In this document: positions 50,404 through 64,000 of the stretch, piece by piece
How the letters are laid out: the number at the start of each line of letters is the position of its first letter
Position numbering within the stretch: position 1 is the first letter of the stretch
Assembly: GCF_033807715.1 (NCBI RefSeq)
Contig: NC_084610.1
Span: 6,448,769-6,512,768, forward strand
Direction: 5' to 3'
DNA from: Cololabis saira
Lineage: Eukaryota > Chordata > Actinopteri > Beloniformes > Belonidae
Length of the DNA: 64,000 nt
Notes under the pieces: model-generated
Databases searched by the model: none
Told to the model about the DNA's origin: nothing
Seen by the model: the letters and a program-made list of their open reading frames with translations, nothing else
Made by a program: the position numbers and the translations under genes

Positions 50404-50515
<112 letters not shown>

Positions 50516-50519
50516 TGGA

Positions 50520-51860
50520 GGAATTTTAAACTAATGTGCTCTGGCCCACTGAGTTATATAAAAACATGCACTCATAAAAGTAAATGAATTCAGTCAGGAT
50601 CAAATGCAACAGACAGACAAGTATCCTCCATCTGACTGATTGCGTACTGTCTACATTTCAACGATGAAATCTTGAAGTTTCAGGTCGAGTTCCCTGAAAA
50701 ACACACACACCCAGCCACATACGCAGATTTTGCTGCATCCTCGCGGATGCAGCTGCAGTCTGATCCTACACCTGCCCCCGACCTTTGACCCAGGAAGTAA
50801 AAGTTGTTTCACCTAATATCTGACCTGAACAGGAAGGGTTGTGGGCCACATTGGTGGGGGACATTTTTTTCATATAAATGATAAAAATGTGATATTGTTG
50901 TATAAATTGTTATAAAATCCATACTTATTTAATAGAGATATTCAGTGTGGAATAATAGTTAGGTATTTTACTCGTACCAATTGGTAATGAATAGAAAACT
51001 TGCACATTTATTATGATTTTATCTTGAACTTCATCTGAACTGTTCCAATAGCAGAACAATGCCACTTTAAAACACCGAGGGGACTGCCTACCATTCTGCA
51101 GGTTTTTAAGACTATGCTTGTGTTTCCTGTGCTGAAATCACAAGGCTTGACTTTTGGTCTGCAAGTGTAAATGTAGAATTGAGCACCCGCATAATGTAGG
51201 TGTGGTGAACATCCTTCTTCTTTGTTGCACATCAGGAAAAGTAAATCTGTCAGCTCCCATTATACAGATCTCATGTGAGGAAATCAGCGGGCCAGCATGT
51301 TCAGCAATGTCGAAACATCTATAGATAAAGAGTACACCAGCAACAGATCTTGACTGAAAATACTATATTACCAAAACCAGCTACACATTTGGTATTTAGG
51401 CCAAATTCAAGCAGGACTCAATAGATTTTTTTTTCTTATCCTGCTCAACAAATATAGAGTTATCATTTTGACAATGGGCCAAAGGGAGTGTGGATATCTT
51501 TGAATACACCCAGTCTGGCAGCTCACCAGGAGTTTCCTGTGCAGTTAAGCTTTGACGTACAAGATCCTCAAATTAGAAATGGAAAAAAAGACCACACCTT
51601 CTTAACGGTGTCCCATGATTCAGGATGAATGACTTACAGTGGTTGAAAGTTTTTGTCTGAATTGCTACCTGCTGTCTAATGTTTAGATTTAACAGAAGCA
51701 TTTTGCTTCAGCTAACTTTGTTGTAAAGGAGGTCATTAATGTGCTTTGTGGATATGAAACCATTAAAATAGCTGGAGTTAATATAGCTCACTAAGACCAT
51801 GTTTCCAATATTTGATATATTATCTGTTTTCTAGAATAGAATATACACTATCTCCATTGT
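50520..51860. other. Non-coding stretch, no gene seen
   Basis: AT-rich unique DNA without recognisable exons or repeat families. Confidence 0.6.
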
Positions 51861-52050
51861 AGGGGGTTGGTAGTCTAGTGGCTGCAGAGGTGGGCTCAAT
51901 GGCAACCATGATGAACCACCTTGGGCCCCTGAGAAACGCCCTTAACCCTAATTGCTCCCCAAAAAATGGTGTGTGTTTTCTCTCAGATGTAAGTCGCTTT
52001 GGATAAAAGCGTCTGCTAAATGATGGTAATAGTAGTAGTAGTAGTAGTAA
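51861..52050 (+). mobile_element. tRNA-derived SINE with (TAG)n tail
   Basis: The head GGTAGTCTAGTGGCTGCAGA resembles a tRNA box A region. The 3' part GTAAGTCGCTTTGGATAAAA then GCGTCTGCTAAATGA is a tail motif found in very many teleost genomes, followed by a simple TAG repeat. Box B is degenerate. Specific family not assigned. Confidence 0.7.
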
Positions 52051-54630
52051 TTGTTTCAGAAAGGGGATCTAACTATATGCACACACTTGAAAAACTGTCA
52101 CAGTGAACCATAGAGGGGAAAATATCTTTGGAAGTCTTGGTGCTAATTAAATTGTTGTTGGATTTGGTTGAATATTTTACATGTAGAAGAAGAAATTTGA
52201 AGTGAATATTTATTGAATCTTTAGAAAATCACACACATTTTGGTGCTTAAGATTAAGAAACTTTTTTTCTTTGTAGTTTCATTAGGCACAAATTTATAGC
52301 CATTAGAACTGAAGGTCTCACTTAGATAAAAAGCAACAAAATTGAATTTTTCTTGATTCACCATTGACATTGATGTCATTTAAAGTCTTAATCATCATGT
52401 CTGATTGTGGCCTCAGGTGTTTTGAGAAGCCAGACATGTTTTTTTTTCAACGGATATATGATTGATTCAAAGAACTTTTCATTAAATGTTCAAGTCCTTG
52501 AAAAGATTTGTGATTTTTGTATCTTTTAATCTTTCCAGTCTTTGTAAAACTTGTCCAATGCCGAGGAGACTGATTCATGTAACTCACCTTGCTTCATTGT
52601 GTGCACAGCTTAATTATCCTTCTCAGGATCAGGAGTAAAATTATTTTAGCTGCTGCTAAAACAGAGTAGATGTGTGTGTGTAAATGACCCTTAAACTTAA
52701 CATTCACCTTGCATTTTTGTCTAGCTGTCCTTTGTCAGTGCACTGCCTGTGTTAATTGCTGCTTGTATTTTACAAATACAACCTTCACAGTAAAAACACT
52801 GCGTCACAGTACAAATACAGTTGATGGTCTTCCTTCCATTTCCTGTGGAAACCTTTCTCTTTTTAACACCCCCTTACCACCAGGAAATAGAGGTTGGGTT
52901 CTTCTCTATATGGAAAATTGGCTTGTTGTACTGGATTTTAGTCGCAGTGGAAAGAAATGTGTCATCATGTGTTTAACTGAGCTGCAGAAACAAAGGTTGG
53001 CATGCAGTGAGTTGGACCAGAGAGCTTTTAAACGCATGATGTGCCACTCCTGTCTCTCTAGTTTTTGTCTGTTGTCTTTTTCTGTGCTTAACTTGCAGTT
53101 ATGTGTTTGATGTCCAGATGATCCAAAATGACCAAATGAACCTGACTGCACATTTGCATTCAGCTGTATTCACTCGTGGGCTCTATTGTAGCAAATCAGC
53201 CTGTCTTTTGTCCCTTAGGGCTGCTTGAAGAACATTTGTTTTGTTGCTTACTTTGCCATTATTAATACAGTCAATTATTCAAAAAAGGAAAAAATCTTCA
53301 TGAATGTGATATTAGTGTTGGTGAAAAAGTGTTATTAGTTGTTGTTTATTTGAGGTTGTGTTTGCGTAATAGTAAGAACCACTATGATCAGAGGATTTTT
53401 ATGATTTTATACACACATTTTTGTACCTTTTTATGACAAAGAAAACCATCCAAGCCCAACTACGATCTCCAAAAATGGATTCACCAGAAGAAAATTGAGG
53501 TTGTGGAAGGGGCCTCACTTATGACCAGAATATAACCATTGTGCGAATATACTGTAACTATTCACACAAACACCTAGACAGTAATTCTCAATTTATGCAC
53601 ATGTGGCATACTGTATGAAAGAATAGAAAGCTCGGAGAGAATAACTAAAGAAGATCTGATGATGTAGATGGCTTTTTTTTCTTTTTAGGAAAAATACAAT
53701 TTTGTCAAATTTGTTTAAAAAGTCACTTCTATCCATCTATTTTGAATTCTATCAAACCCCCTTTTTTTGCTATTTTATTTTTTGTTCCTTCTCATTGGGT
53801 TACTTCCCTGTTTGTAAGCTCCTCTTTGCTATAAATTAGGAGGCCAGCAGCTGGTCCCAACTCCCTCTTTAACCTCTGCTTCCCCTTGTAAGCACATATG
53901 CATGTGCACATCTATCTGCCCAAAGCAGTGACACAAATGGTTCAGCAAAGTCCAGCAGTGTAGGCTTCATGCCAACAACCGTGATCAGATAAACACAAAA
54001 TATTACACTTGTACACACTTGTATGGGTTTAAATTTACCTCAATGTCCTTGTTTTATCACTGAACAACTTTGTCCTGAAGAGGACTCTTCTAAAAACAGC
54101 ATCTTGAAACAGTAAATATCAATCTTGTAGTGGGGAAAAAGAAAGGCTGAGTGAATGTGTGGTGAAATAAGCCTAAAACAAAACAGTCCATAGCAGTCAG
54201 ATCGTCAAGTTTGGCTTTGCGTTTTTTGGCACCTGCTTACAGGAGAGAAGCAGCGGCTGCAGCCGATGGAGCAGAAAAACACTGAGCTTTTCTTCTGCTT
54301 GTCTGATCAGCAGGGTGGCACTGAGACACCTGGAAGGTCTCCAAAGGACAGACACACACACTCACACTTAGTGTCTACTAGAATGAGTGGCTAATGTGTA
54401 ATGAAGAAGAAAAGACACATCTGCACGTGGCTGCTGTGACTGAGACAGGAAGACAGGATAATAGGGATGTAGAGCATGCATCAGCTGGAGGCATCCTGAT
54501 TGAGTCGTAGCATTCTATCCTGTCTATCAGTCTTAGCATGAAGAAAGGGATTAAGTTTGCAAAGGGAATCTCAAAATATGATGAAAAAAAAACGGTCATG
54601 GGGCTTGTTTTAGTTATAGACTGTTAAGAC
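52051..54630. other. Non-coding stretch, no gene seen
   Basis: AT-rich. A 133-codon open frame at 52709-53110 has no domain, no splice support and a cysteine/leucine-rich composition typical of chance frames. Confidence 0.6.
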
Positions 54631-54633
54631 TGT

Positions 54634-54748
54634 AGGATGTACCCCTGATTTTCACCTGAGAGATCTGGGATAAGCTCCAGCTGACTTCCAGCAGACCGCC
54701 GTGATCCTGAAGAGCAATAAGCATGTTTAGATAATGAAGGGATGTATA
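54634..54748 (+). repeat. SINE-like repeat, 3' part
   Basis: GATGTACCCCTGATTTTCAC, then CTGGGATAAGCTCCAGCTGA, GTGATCCTGAAGAGCAATAA and GATAATGAAGGGATG match the 3' half of the common fish repeat whose 5' half begins GGCACGGTGG, the family suggested near 2.5 kb. Confidence 0.6.
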
Positions 54749-54904
54749 AGATACATGCATAAGCTTGAATGTCAGATTTTTCTATTTCTATTTTCTCAGA
54801 GGTTTGTGGCGAAGCAAGAACATATCATTTGGTTAAATAGCTGTTACTTTGCCTCCTTGGTCCTCGTTTCCTCCTCCAGTATCTCATGTAGCATGGACTA
54901 AAAC

Positions 54905-54949
54905 GTGAGGAGAGGAAGCGAGGAGAGGAAATGAGGAGAGGAAGTGAGG
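54905..54949. repeat. 13-bp purine minisatellite, about 3 copies
   Basis: Repeats of GAGGAGAGGAARY in tandem. Confidence 0.75.
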
Positions 54950-54999
54950 ATTTACAAATAGGAAGTGAGAGGTTGCTCTGGATTGAAGGCTTGTACACT

Positions 55000-57900
55000 G
55001 TGCAGCAGCTCTAACACCATCTGTGTGTGAGAGACAAAGTGAGAAAATAGGCGAATAAAAAACATTTAAAGCACTTTTTAGAACCACTATAGTTAGAAGG
55101 AATTATTTTGAATGCAGGACATTTAAAATTGTGGCTCAGGAATTAAAAAGACCAATGTTGCTGTTCAGATGCCAGCTGATAACATTTGGCTGTGACTTGT
55201 TTTTATCGTAACAAATCAGTACATATTGATAGAGCATGCAGATTTATTCTGAAAAGCAGACTGTCTGCTCTTTGGGATATGAACGCTGTAAGACTTTAGA
55301 CATTAACTGTAAGGAATTAGGAAAAAAGACAGAAGACAAATACCAAAACAAATCCACAAAAACATAATGTGAGATTATACTTGTACCACTTTGGGAGCTC
55401 AGGAAAAAAAGGAAAAGAGGGACAGAAGATTATGAAGAGCAGATTTAGAAGATTTAAGAGAAGGATGTGAAGAGACAGGGAGAATGACTGATAGAAAGAG
55501 AAAGAGGGGATAATAAAGAAAGACATCTGTAGCAGTTGTAAGGACATGGATTTGCTGTCTTAATACAGTTACAACTCTCCCAAGAGGACCAGCGGATTAG
55601 ATATGGTCATTTCATCAGACAAGGGAGTGCAGGGGTGGAGGATTAAGAAAGGACTAAAAGACTAGTGGAAAAAATGATGATAAGAAACTGAGATAGACGA
55701 GGGGATTGAGGGATAGACTGGAGGTGGAGACGGGGAATCATTTGGGCCCTTGGCTTTTATGAAATTGGACTAAATCTTTACAATCGGGGACTATTTAGGA
55801 GTTGATTTATATATGGAGAGCATTTTACTCAAAATGTGCGGTCCCAGAACGACGCAGTAGTCGACAGAAGTACCTGCTCTCGGAGCCTGAGAGGACCCAA
55901 ATGGCCTCGACGAGAAGAAGCATGGGGTTTCCTCGTAGCCAGGGTCACTGCCACGCCAGCTGTCCCCACACAGGGAACCAGAACACACACAGACACACTC
56001 TTACACACACCGCCTGCTAAATGAGGTACAAACAAATCCAGCTACATTTGTATTTGAGTAATAAATGATTTTGATGAAAATGGGTGATAAAAAGAACATG
56101 AGAGAGAGAGAGAGAGAGAGAGCATTCGAAGTGAAAGGATTAAAAAACAAACATCAGGGAGAGTGCAAACCAATTGAATAAATGCATCCATTCTTTTAAG
56201 TGTGTTTTTCTTCCTTTCTTTTTTAAATCCATTTTTTCTATTTAATGTGAGCTGTGGAGTCACTTTATCAAAGTACAGATGAAGTGATTTTAGGTGGCTC
56301 ACCTCTGTTTTCTCTTCCTTACCACAAACACAAAATAAAGAAAACTAACCTTAAAAAGCAGAAATAAAAGTTGAAGAAAATAGATGAACAATTGATGCAT
56401 AACAGGAGAAAGAAAAAGGGAAACTGAAAAAGAGTGAAGCCAAAGCTCAGCACCCTCAGACATATGGTTGTCTCCTTCTTGATTACACTTGAGCTGGCTG
56501 GAAGATTACCAGCCCTGTGTGTGAGTGTGTGTGTGTGCTCCTGCATATGCTCGGGTGTGTGTGCGTCCAAGACCTCACAGAGAAGCCTGCTAAAGATTAC
56601 CAGATACCACTTAACTTGTGTGTGTGTGTGAGACGGAGACGAGATTACGAGGCTCTGCTGTTGCGTGTGTTTGCGTTGTGCTCTAAGACATCAGTGAATT
56701 CATGCCAGATTATGAGCCGAGGCTGTAGGTTTGCTTACGCACGTGGTAATGTAATGTTGATATGTCGTACGCTGCCTCATTCTTCAGTGAATGACCAGCA
56801 TATTGAGAGCAATGACTATGAGAGTGTGTTTCTTAACACCAAGATTACTCAAAGTGATCCCCTGGATCACACAGATGAGAAGTGACATTAGACAGCGCCT
56901 GATTTTCATTAATCCAACACACTCTGACTCCTAGATAGTGTGTGTATTTGAAGTTGTGCACATTTCTGGACCGTATTCCTGCCATTTCTTCCATTTTTTT
57001 TTTCAATCAGTATGTGTGCGCTTCTAAGCGTGTGTGGTCTCATCTGGCTGGAGTTTTCTTGGAAGGAAGTATGTCCATATGCTACAAGAAGGCTGCCTGT
57101 GACCTCGCACCAGGACCCTGTCGAAGTCTGCCACAATTTGTAAGGAGTGGAGAGAGACCTAAACTGGCTGAGGGAGAGAGAGAGAGAGAAATGAAATGGG
57201 GTGGTGGGGAGAAAGATGGAGGGACAGGGAGGGAGCAGGCGGGAGATGCCAAGACAGAGGGAGAAAACAGCAGAGGCAGAAAACTGTAGATGATGCACAC
57301 AGAGTAAAAAAGTCGATACAGGCTTTCCAACTGTCGCACCATGTTTGTGTTTACCGGGAAATCAAAGGAAACATGGACCCAAGTCTGTGACTGAGATCAT
57401 AGAGACAGAACGGAGGTGGTGGTGAAGTCATCACCCAACGGAGACCACCCGTGTAACATCATTCCTGTTTTTAGTGATGATGCTCAGATTTACAACCACA
57501 TACACGAATGACACAACCTTGCAAGTCGGTTGTTAACTAATCTGATCATCTGGCTGTGTTTTGGCTAACTAGTTTTCAGGCGATAGCAGTTGGACAAAAA
57601 TCTGTCACGTTAAACCATCGCTTCTTATCAGTTTAAACCATCGAGGCTGGTCGTTGTCACATCCAGTTTGACACCTTTCAAGTTGATCCCTTTGGTGCTT
57701 TCAGTGTTTTTTCAGCTCATCATTCAACAAGCTGCATTAAAGATTTGGCAAAATTATGAAGTAGTTTAGTTTAACTGTGCTACATGTGATATATTACCCC
57801 ATTAAATCATTTTGTCATTTCCATCATTTTAATTATGTTTTTTTTTTTGTGTTAGTGTGTGAATAACGTCTCTAAAGTCAATAAATGTGTACAAGTTATG

Positions 57901-60900
57901 CCAGTACTCATCTGCGTACAATACTTTAGAAAAACAAAATTACACATCATGAGAATAAATGTTTAATTCAAACGGACTCGAAGAGGTCAAGGTTTGTTTG
58001 TGTGTTTGTGTTTAAGTGTAGACATCATTCAAAACCTTTATTGCTGATGTCTAACAAAATGCTGTCTTGCAGAAGACACAAACAGCCTGAGGGCGATGCA
58101 AAAAGAATTATAAGCAAAAATCTATGTTTATGTGTGTGTTTGTCTGATGATTTCACGTAGAACACTCTTTCCAAATAAAAATGTTTTTATTATCCAAAGA
58201 TGTAAAAATAATATTGATATCACCATAAATATCTGAGTGATTGTGACTGAATCCACATCATCCTTTGTGTTGCCAGTAGCAGCACTGTGACTGAGGGAAA
58301 AGCATTTTCTTTTTCATAATAGCTGAGTTATCTGCTCCTTTAAGGTTGTACGTTTCAAGTATACATCTCATAATAATGCCACTGCATGCATGCATGCATG
58401 AAAGATGAACTTGAACCTATGAAATTCCCATATAACAAGTAGGGTACATGTGTATTTACAGACACACCCCATCCAAAAGAAACAGACTAAACTGTTCATA
58501 GCTGGACTAAAACCCACAGAAAATCATGCTCCTCTGCCTCAGAATGGTCCGATTATTAGACCACATCAAACAAACTTGGAAATGTACCTTTTCATTCTAT
58601 CATTGGCCTTTTAAACAATGTATGTGTAGTATTAATGTGTTATTTTTGTGTTTAAAAGGTTTCAGCTATTCAGCTATTGTGCTATTGCTATTTCAGCTAT
58701 GACATGTTTCTGCAGGCTGTACAATAAATAACCTCTCATGAATGATAAATACCCCTAAGACCTCAGAAACACATAAAGGAGTGCTTAAGCTTATTAAGTA
58801 TGAAACTTGGACTAATGTATTATTAAGATGTGGAAGAATACTGGTTAACATCATCTTAAAGAAAGTATGGTCAGAAAAATATATTGAATTACTTTAGTCA
58901 AAATCAATTAAATGTTTTGTAAAAAGTTCATTAAAAAAATATGACCATTAGCAGAACTATCATTAAAGTTCAATGGTGAAAGTAAGAGCAGGTCCACATG
59001 TTTTGTGAATGAATGTACAAGTACTATACACCTTTGTAGTGTTAAGAAAACCCCTTATCAGCAAGGGAAGAAAACAAAAATACTTCAATTTCCTTTCCTG
59101 GGCAGCTTAAAGATTTTACTTAGTACAAGAGAAAGTGTGATTAAAAAGTGTATTTTATACTAGATGTCGTATACGGATATACATACTGCATCAAAAAATG
59201 GGGAGAGATGCGTCGAATGTTTCACTGGTGGAAAGAATATTTTAAACGTTCACTGGTTCTGACTGTGGTTCTGACCAGCGACCAGTAAACGTATCAAAAT
59301 GTTTCCTGTCAGGAAAGGTATCATATCCCAAAACAGTGATTTCCAGAATAGGTAAGGAAAAAATAATTAAAAAGTAAAACATTTTGGAGCATGCTCAAGG
59401 GTGTGAAGTTAATAACGGTTAAGGGGCTAAATATAAAGCTTGTCATACTAGAAAAACAATAAATCAAATGTCTGGCATTGAATGATGAGATAGAATATGT
59501 AGAGAAGTTTTGACACGTATGTCAAGCATGAGATATGTTTTCATTGTCTTGTTTCAAGCACCTCATCTAGGAATCAGTGTTACAACACTGACACTTTATA
59601 CATCGGAGGTCCAATACCTGACTTTACTTTAAAGTCTATTCAGGGTTTCACAATTTATATAAAAAAACACTGTGTGTGAGGGCAGGTTCAGTTTAGCGTG
59701 TCCATACCGTCTACTCTTCAAACCATTTCTAAAATTAGTGGCTGTGACATCGGCTGGGCCACAGTGTGTAATATCCATCGTGTGTTTGTGGCGCTGCTGG
59801 CCCACGGTCAGGGCCACGAAGTGAAGCAAACTCAAGCATGATTGTGCTCTCTGTTTTTGCCATGAAATCTTGGTAAAATATTTGCACAGCGGCCACTGTG
59901 AATGAGCGAGATAACCTGTGAGCTTGAACTGGATCCCTCTGCACTAAATACAGCAGCGAAGCTTTCTACTTTGGCTACCATCTCAATCCCTCGTTCTTTT
60001 TCTCTGTAATGTATTACTTTTTATAAACTCCTAGTGAGTGCCACTATCAGCTCACAGGGATGGAAAAGCATTGAATGTTTTCTATCAAAAAACTCAAACA
60101 TTTGTATTTGTGCATATTGTAAATCAACTCAGAATCCACAGCTTTGTATTAAAGGACAGAAAGAAAGGGGTGAAATGACAGAAGAAGACTTTAAAAAGAC
60201 ATGATGTGGCATGAGAAATGAGATGAAGACAGTGAGAGGAAGGATGAGTAGGTGTTCAGTGGAAAGGTGAAGAGCGAGGTGTCAGCAGAGGAGTGGAGGA
60301 AATGAGGAGACTCTTGGCAGAGCGCGGTGATAATCTGGTGCCTGCGTGAACGATTAGCATATATTCTAAACACTTCATTTCTATCAGCTTATACGCTGAG
60401 AGGCTGAGATAACTATAAGAGGATGTGTACCTCCAGCTCCGTCTGTATCGCTCTCTGTCCTCTGTTTCCTGCTTTTGACCTTCATATTATTTTGCTCATT
60501 CTACCATTTCAGATTTTTTTCCCATTCACCCATAAATTCTCTTTTTTATTATTTCTTGTTTGAAGCCTTCTATGCTCTGTTGTTGCTGTTTCTTCGTCAT
60601 CTCCTTTTTTTCCACAATCTCATTAGTTGCCTCTTTTTTCTTTCTTTGTTGTCCTCCATCTATTGAACGCTCATTTTTTATAACTTCTTTTTGGCTCTTC
60701 TTCCGGGTAATAGAATTAAGACATTTGGGTCTTTTATTTTCAAATATAAAGTTGTGGAAGCATTATTCTACAAACTATTCAAGAACAGAGGCAAAAATAA
60801 GGTAAGATAAAATCCACCTCCTATCAAAACCAGGGTTCTAACCTTTTCAACATATCGATACAGAACTTTAAAGACGCTGAGGACTGTTTGAATGTCACAG

Positions 60901-63280
60901 ATTTTAGTTTAAAGGATTAATATGTAATGAAGTACATTAACGATAGTCTTCTGACTAAACAAGATGGTGCAATGTTATGGAGTATTAATTGAATAATAGC
61001 AGTAGATATGTGGCCCAATACTTCTTTGATTGTCAAGTTATTGTTTGACTGCAGATCCATTTTTAAAAAAGTAGTAAAAAAAATGTTTTTATTAAATTAA
61101 AAACATGCATTCATGGATTCAATTGTACATCTGAATGAAGATCTACAAGGAACTGTTTCAGTGCTGCCTTTTCATAACTCACTGTATGTGTGAAGCGTAT
61201 TTTCCGAAAACAAACATACAAAAAAAAAAGATGACAAGATTTCAAATGGACAGAATTGAAGTGGCGAAACGTACTTACTAAGAAGTACCCATGAAAAAAC
61301 AAGTTTTTCTGCTTCTATCAAGCAGGATCTGGTTTTCAGTTACGCCTGCCTGATTTCAGAAGGGACTTCAATGATCTGAATTTTGATTTAAGTAAAAAAA
61401 AATTATATAAAGGCTTTGCTGTTGTTAGATACTTAGACTAAATCGACAACAAATCCTGTTACTTTCTATTTTCTGTCTTTTTTCATTCATGTTGTCATTC
61501 TTCTTTTCTTTCTTTGTACCTTTCCTGTCTCGGCTAGCATCTGTTTGTCTGCACCAGCTAAAGTAGGTGTGGCGTCTCCCTGCGCTCCTGGCCTTCCAGA
61601 CTGACACTTCCCTTCCATCTTTTATTCAGCTGCTGCCCAGCCCAGGGCTTCTCCAGACGGCCCGTGCCTTCAGGCGAGCCCCAGGCTTCGCCGCCCAACA
61701 AGGCCTCTCGAGTGGCGGTCTGTGCTCGGCAGCTGCCCCCTGACAAACACATAAACACACACTCACACTTCCACACAAACGGACACAGAGATGCAGGAGG
61801 CCGTTTACATAAGGATGCAGCACACACCACCTGAAGGGCCATCCACACTCATCACCTCATCTTTTGTTTTTATTCATGTGACTAGTTATTCATTTATTGC
61901 AGCTCTTTATTCATTTACACATAGAGGCTGAAGACTTGGACTGACACTGAATGAATGTTGTCCTTGCAAATTGAAATGTGTGTGTCTGCGTGTCGCCTCA
62001 GAAGAATAGAAAGTATTCAGGTTTTTGTGGGATTGAGTTAGCGAGGTTACCGTAGGTCGTATTTGCACCAACAGTGACACAGAGAATACTCTTTGACATA
62101 TTGTTTTTGTCTATCATCTCTTTGGGGATATGCAGACAAAAGAAACAACATCCTTGCAGTTGTTAGCATGTGCACATATAAGACCGACAGACTGCTTAGT
62201 CCTGGAGCGGCTCCAAACGGGAAGACTCCGGCCATGGTGATGAGAAATACTTCCAGGTTACCACAAGGTCAGCGGAGGGTCCAGAGGAAGTGTTAGGTTG
62301 ACAGCTGTGTCCATCTATCTTGCTGACACATACACACGTGTAAAGAGAAACACAAACAGACACACTGGTGGTGTCAAGGGACAGCGGGGAACACTCCTCA
62401 CGTACGTCCTGTTTTCACTGCATGGCATAAAAACAGTGAATAGACAAGCTGACTTTAGAGAAAAGGAGGCAGAGTAAAACTGGAACTATGAGACAATGTC
62501 AAATGTTATCACATTTGACAGATAAAACAAGGAACGTGGATGTTTTTGTGGACGATGGGTGATGAGAAACGGCATGTACCCGTCTTCACCTGAGTGTGTG
62601 TCTGCGCCTCTGTTGTCTTGAGGATATGCAAGATGATGTGGCAGCTATTGTGTTGAAGCGAACATATGGTTTTTTGACGAGTCTCTTTCTAGTGCCATAC
62701 TGTCTGTCTATACTGCACAATGGCAGCCAAGACAGCAGTCTTTTTACTTTGACTGAAGGCCTGTTTGAAGGAAAACATGGAAGAGCATTAGTGGAATCTT
62801 TATTCCCTGGCTTATCGTTTTGGACTCCATGGATGAAGACCGTTTTAAAGAGTGGATTTACTTTAAAGGGAAAAAAAAGTTTGTGTCTCTAACTTACTTT
62901 TTCTTCATTTTTATTTATAGGTTCTGGAACAATATTATTCTCAGTTGGGAATTTGAGATGAGGGGAATAATAGCTTCAGCGTAACATGGAAAGTTAAACA
63001 CAAACAGAGGAGAATTTCCCTCCTTATTCTTTTATGGGTGAATTGGATGGGAAATCCTGGAAATGGGATTGCCTTACATATTTTCAGGAGTGGTGCACGG
63101 AAAATTGGATATTATTTTCATTTCTTCTGTCTTACATAATGTGTACAAGATACAAACACATACTCTTAAAATACTCATTCTAATTTTTTTCCCTTGTCTG
63201 CATATGTTAATACCAAGTTTGGTCAAACATAAAGCATAGGCTATATATTCAATTTAATCTTCAAACAAAGTTGTTTTTTT
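55000..63280. other. Non-coding stretch, no gene seen
   Basis: Mostly AT-rich DNA with polypurine patches (about 55.4-55.7, 57.17-57.29 kb), an (AG)n run at 56101-56122 and a (GCAT)n run at 58384-58400. GC-richer unique blocks at about 55.84-56.01, 59.68-59.95 and 61.56-61.80 kb are candidate regulatory elements. A 98-codon open frame at 62596-62892 has no recognisable domain. Confidence 0.55.
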
Positions 63281-63291
63281 GTGCGTGTGTG

Positions 63292-63292
<1 letters not shown>

Positions 63293-63371
<79 letters not shown>

Positions 63372-63381
63372 TGTGTGTGTG
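63293..63381. repeat. (GCGT)n-(GT)n compound microsatellite
   Basis: About 20 GCGT units followed by a short GT run; the same unit as the array at 33.26 kb. Confidence 0.98.
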
Positions 63382-63656
63382 AGTGTGAGTTTGAGAGTGT
63401 TTCCTTCACCAGCCCTCTTGGCCGTCTACTATATTTTATTGGTCTCTCAAGAAAAGGAAGGAACAAAAGTGAAAAAGAATTGGAAAAAAAAAATTCTGCC
63501 AAAGAGGACTAAGTTTACAGAAAGGGGAACGTGAAAAAGTAGTAGAGAAAGACAAGACAGAGATCGGTGCAGTTTGGTGAGTGTGTAATGTGTCCTGTGT
63601 GAATAAAGAAAGAGACATAAGATAGATAGGTAGGATAGGTATTCATAAATACTATT

Positions 63657-63710
63657 TATACTACTAATACTACTACTACTACTATAGCGACAACAACAAC
63701 AACAACAAAA
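63657..63710. repeat. (TAC)n and (CAA)n trinucleotide repeats
   Basis: ACTACTACTACTACTAT, then CGACAACAACAACAACAAC. Confidence 0.9.
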
Positions 63711-64000
63711 CTGATAAGAATCATTTCAATGTTATTCCTTCAGTAACAATAGTGGTTCCTATCATCACTAGTTACCGCTACCAACATCCTTGTTCTATCT
63801 GGCAGTCCCAAGCCCTCTAGAGCAGCAGCCATGATAGACCCAGCCAGGGGAGGGGGCCAGGAAATAAAATACTAATTTTCATTTATTTGATATAAGGGTA
63901 TTTTACTGTAAAAACCCTCAGTAAAGGGTTTGCTCAAATTAACGTGATTGAATACAAAATAAATTCACCCTGTGCATAGTTAATAATGTGAAATCTAGTT

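Noticed and set aside
52709..53110. 133-codon plus-strand open frame
   Set aside because: Cys/Leu-rich chance composition with no motif.
62596..62892. 98-codon plus-strand open frame
   Set aside because: No recognisable family or splice pattern.

Overview
The window looks like teleost fish DNA. It holds one recognisable protein-coding gene, a partial prox1 (prospero homeobox 1) on the minus strand. The rest is AT-rich non-coding DNA with many long (GT/CA)n arrays and decayed fish-type transposons: Tc1/mariner, RTE-, L2- and L1-type LINEs, and SINE-like repeats. The species cannot be named from the sequence alone.

Left part, about 1-18.4 kb (minus strand, so the gene reads right to left). 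A CpG-rich promoter with a TATA/CCAAT cluster lies near 18.35 kb. A predicted non-coding exon 1 ends at 17899. Coding exons follow at 14191-13841, 13628-13020, 12669-11440 and 7315-7208. Together they encode residues 1-766: the nuclear-localisation, LRKLL, coiled-coil and regulatory segments, then the first part of the atypical prospero homeodomain. The remaining homeo-Prospero exons (about 126 residues in human PROX1) are not in the window and should lie beyond its left edge. All coding exons join in phase 0 with no frame break.

The most notable observation is that the 4.1-kb intron before the homeodomain exon has U12-type (minor spliceosome) signals: donor GTATCCTT and branch site CTCCTTAAC, about 16 nt from the acceptor. 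This is the part of the gene in which Drosophila prospero carries its known U12/U2 twintron. The N-terminal region is also cut by two short introns (212 and 350 bp) in a stretch that, as I recall, mammals encode in one large exon. It is about 155 residues longer than the human protein up to the same point.

Right part, about 18.4-64 kb, is upstream of prox1. I found no convincing coding gene there. It is a gene desert with microsatellites, transposon remnants, a perfect 94-bp AT-rich palindrome at 49.5 kb, other hairpins, a CpG-rich patch near 32 kb, and several GC-richer unique stretches that could be regulatory elements or orphan exons. This fits the large regulatory territory expected around a developmental transcription factor, but conservation could not be tested here.
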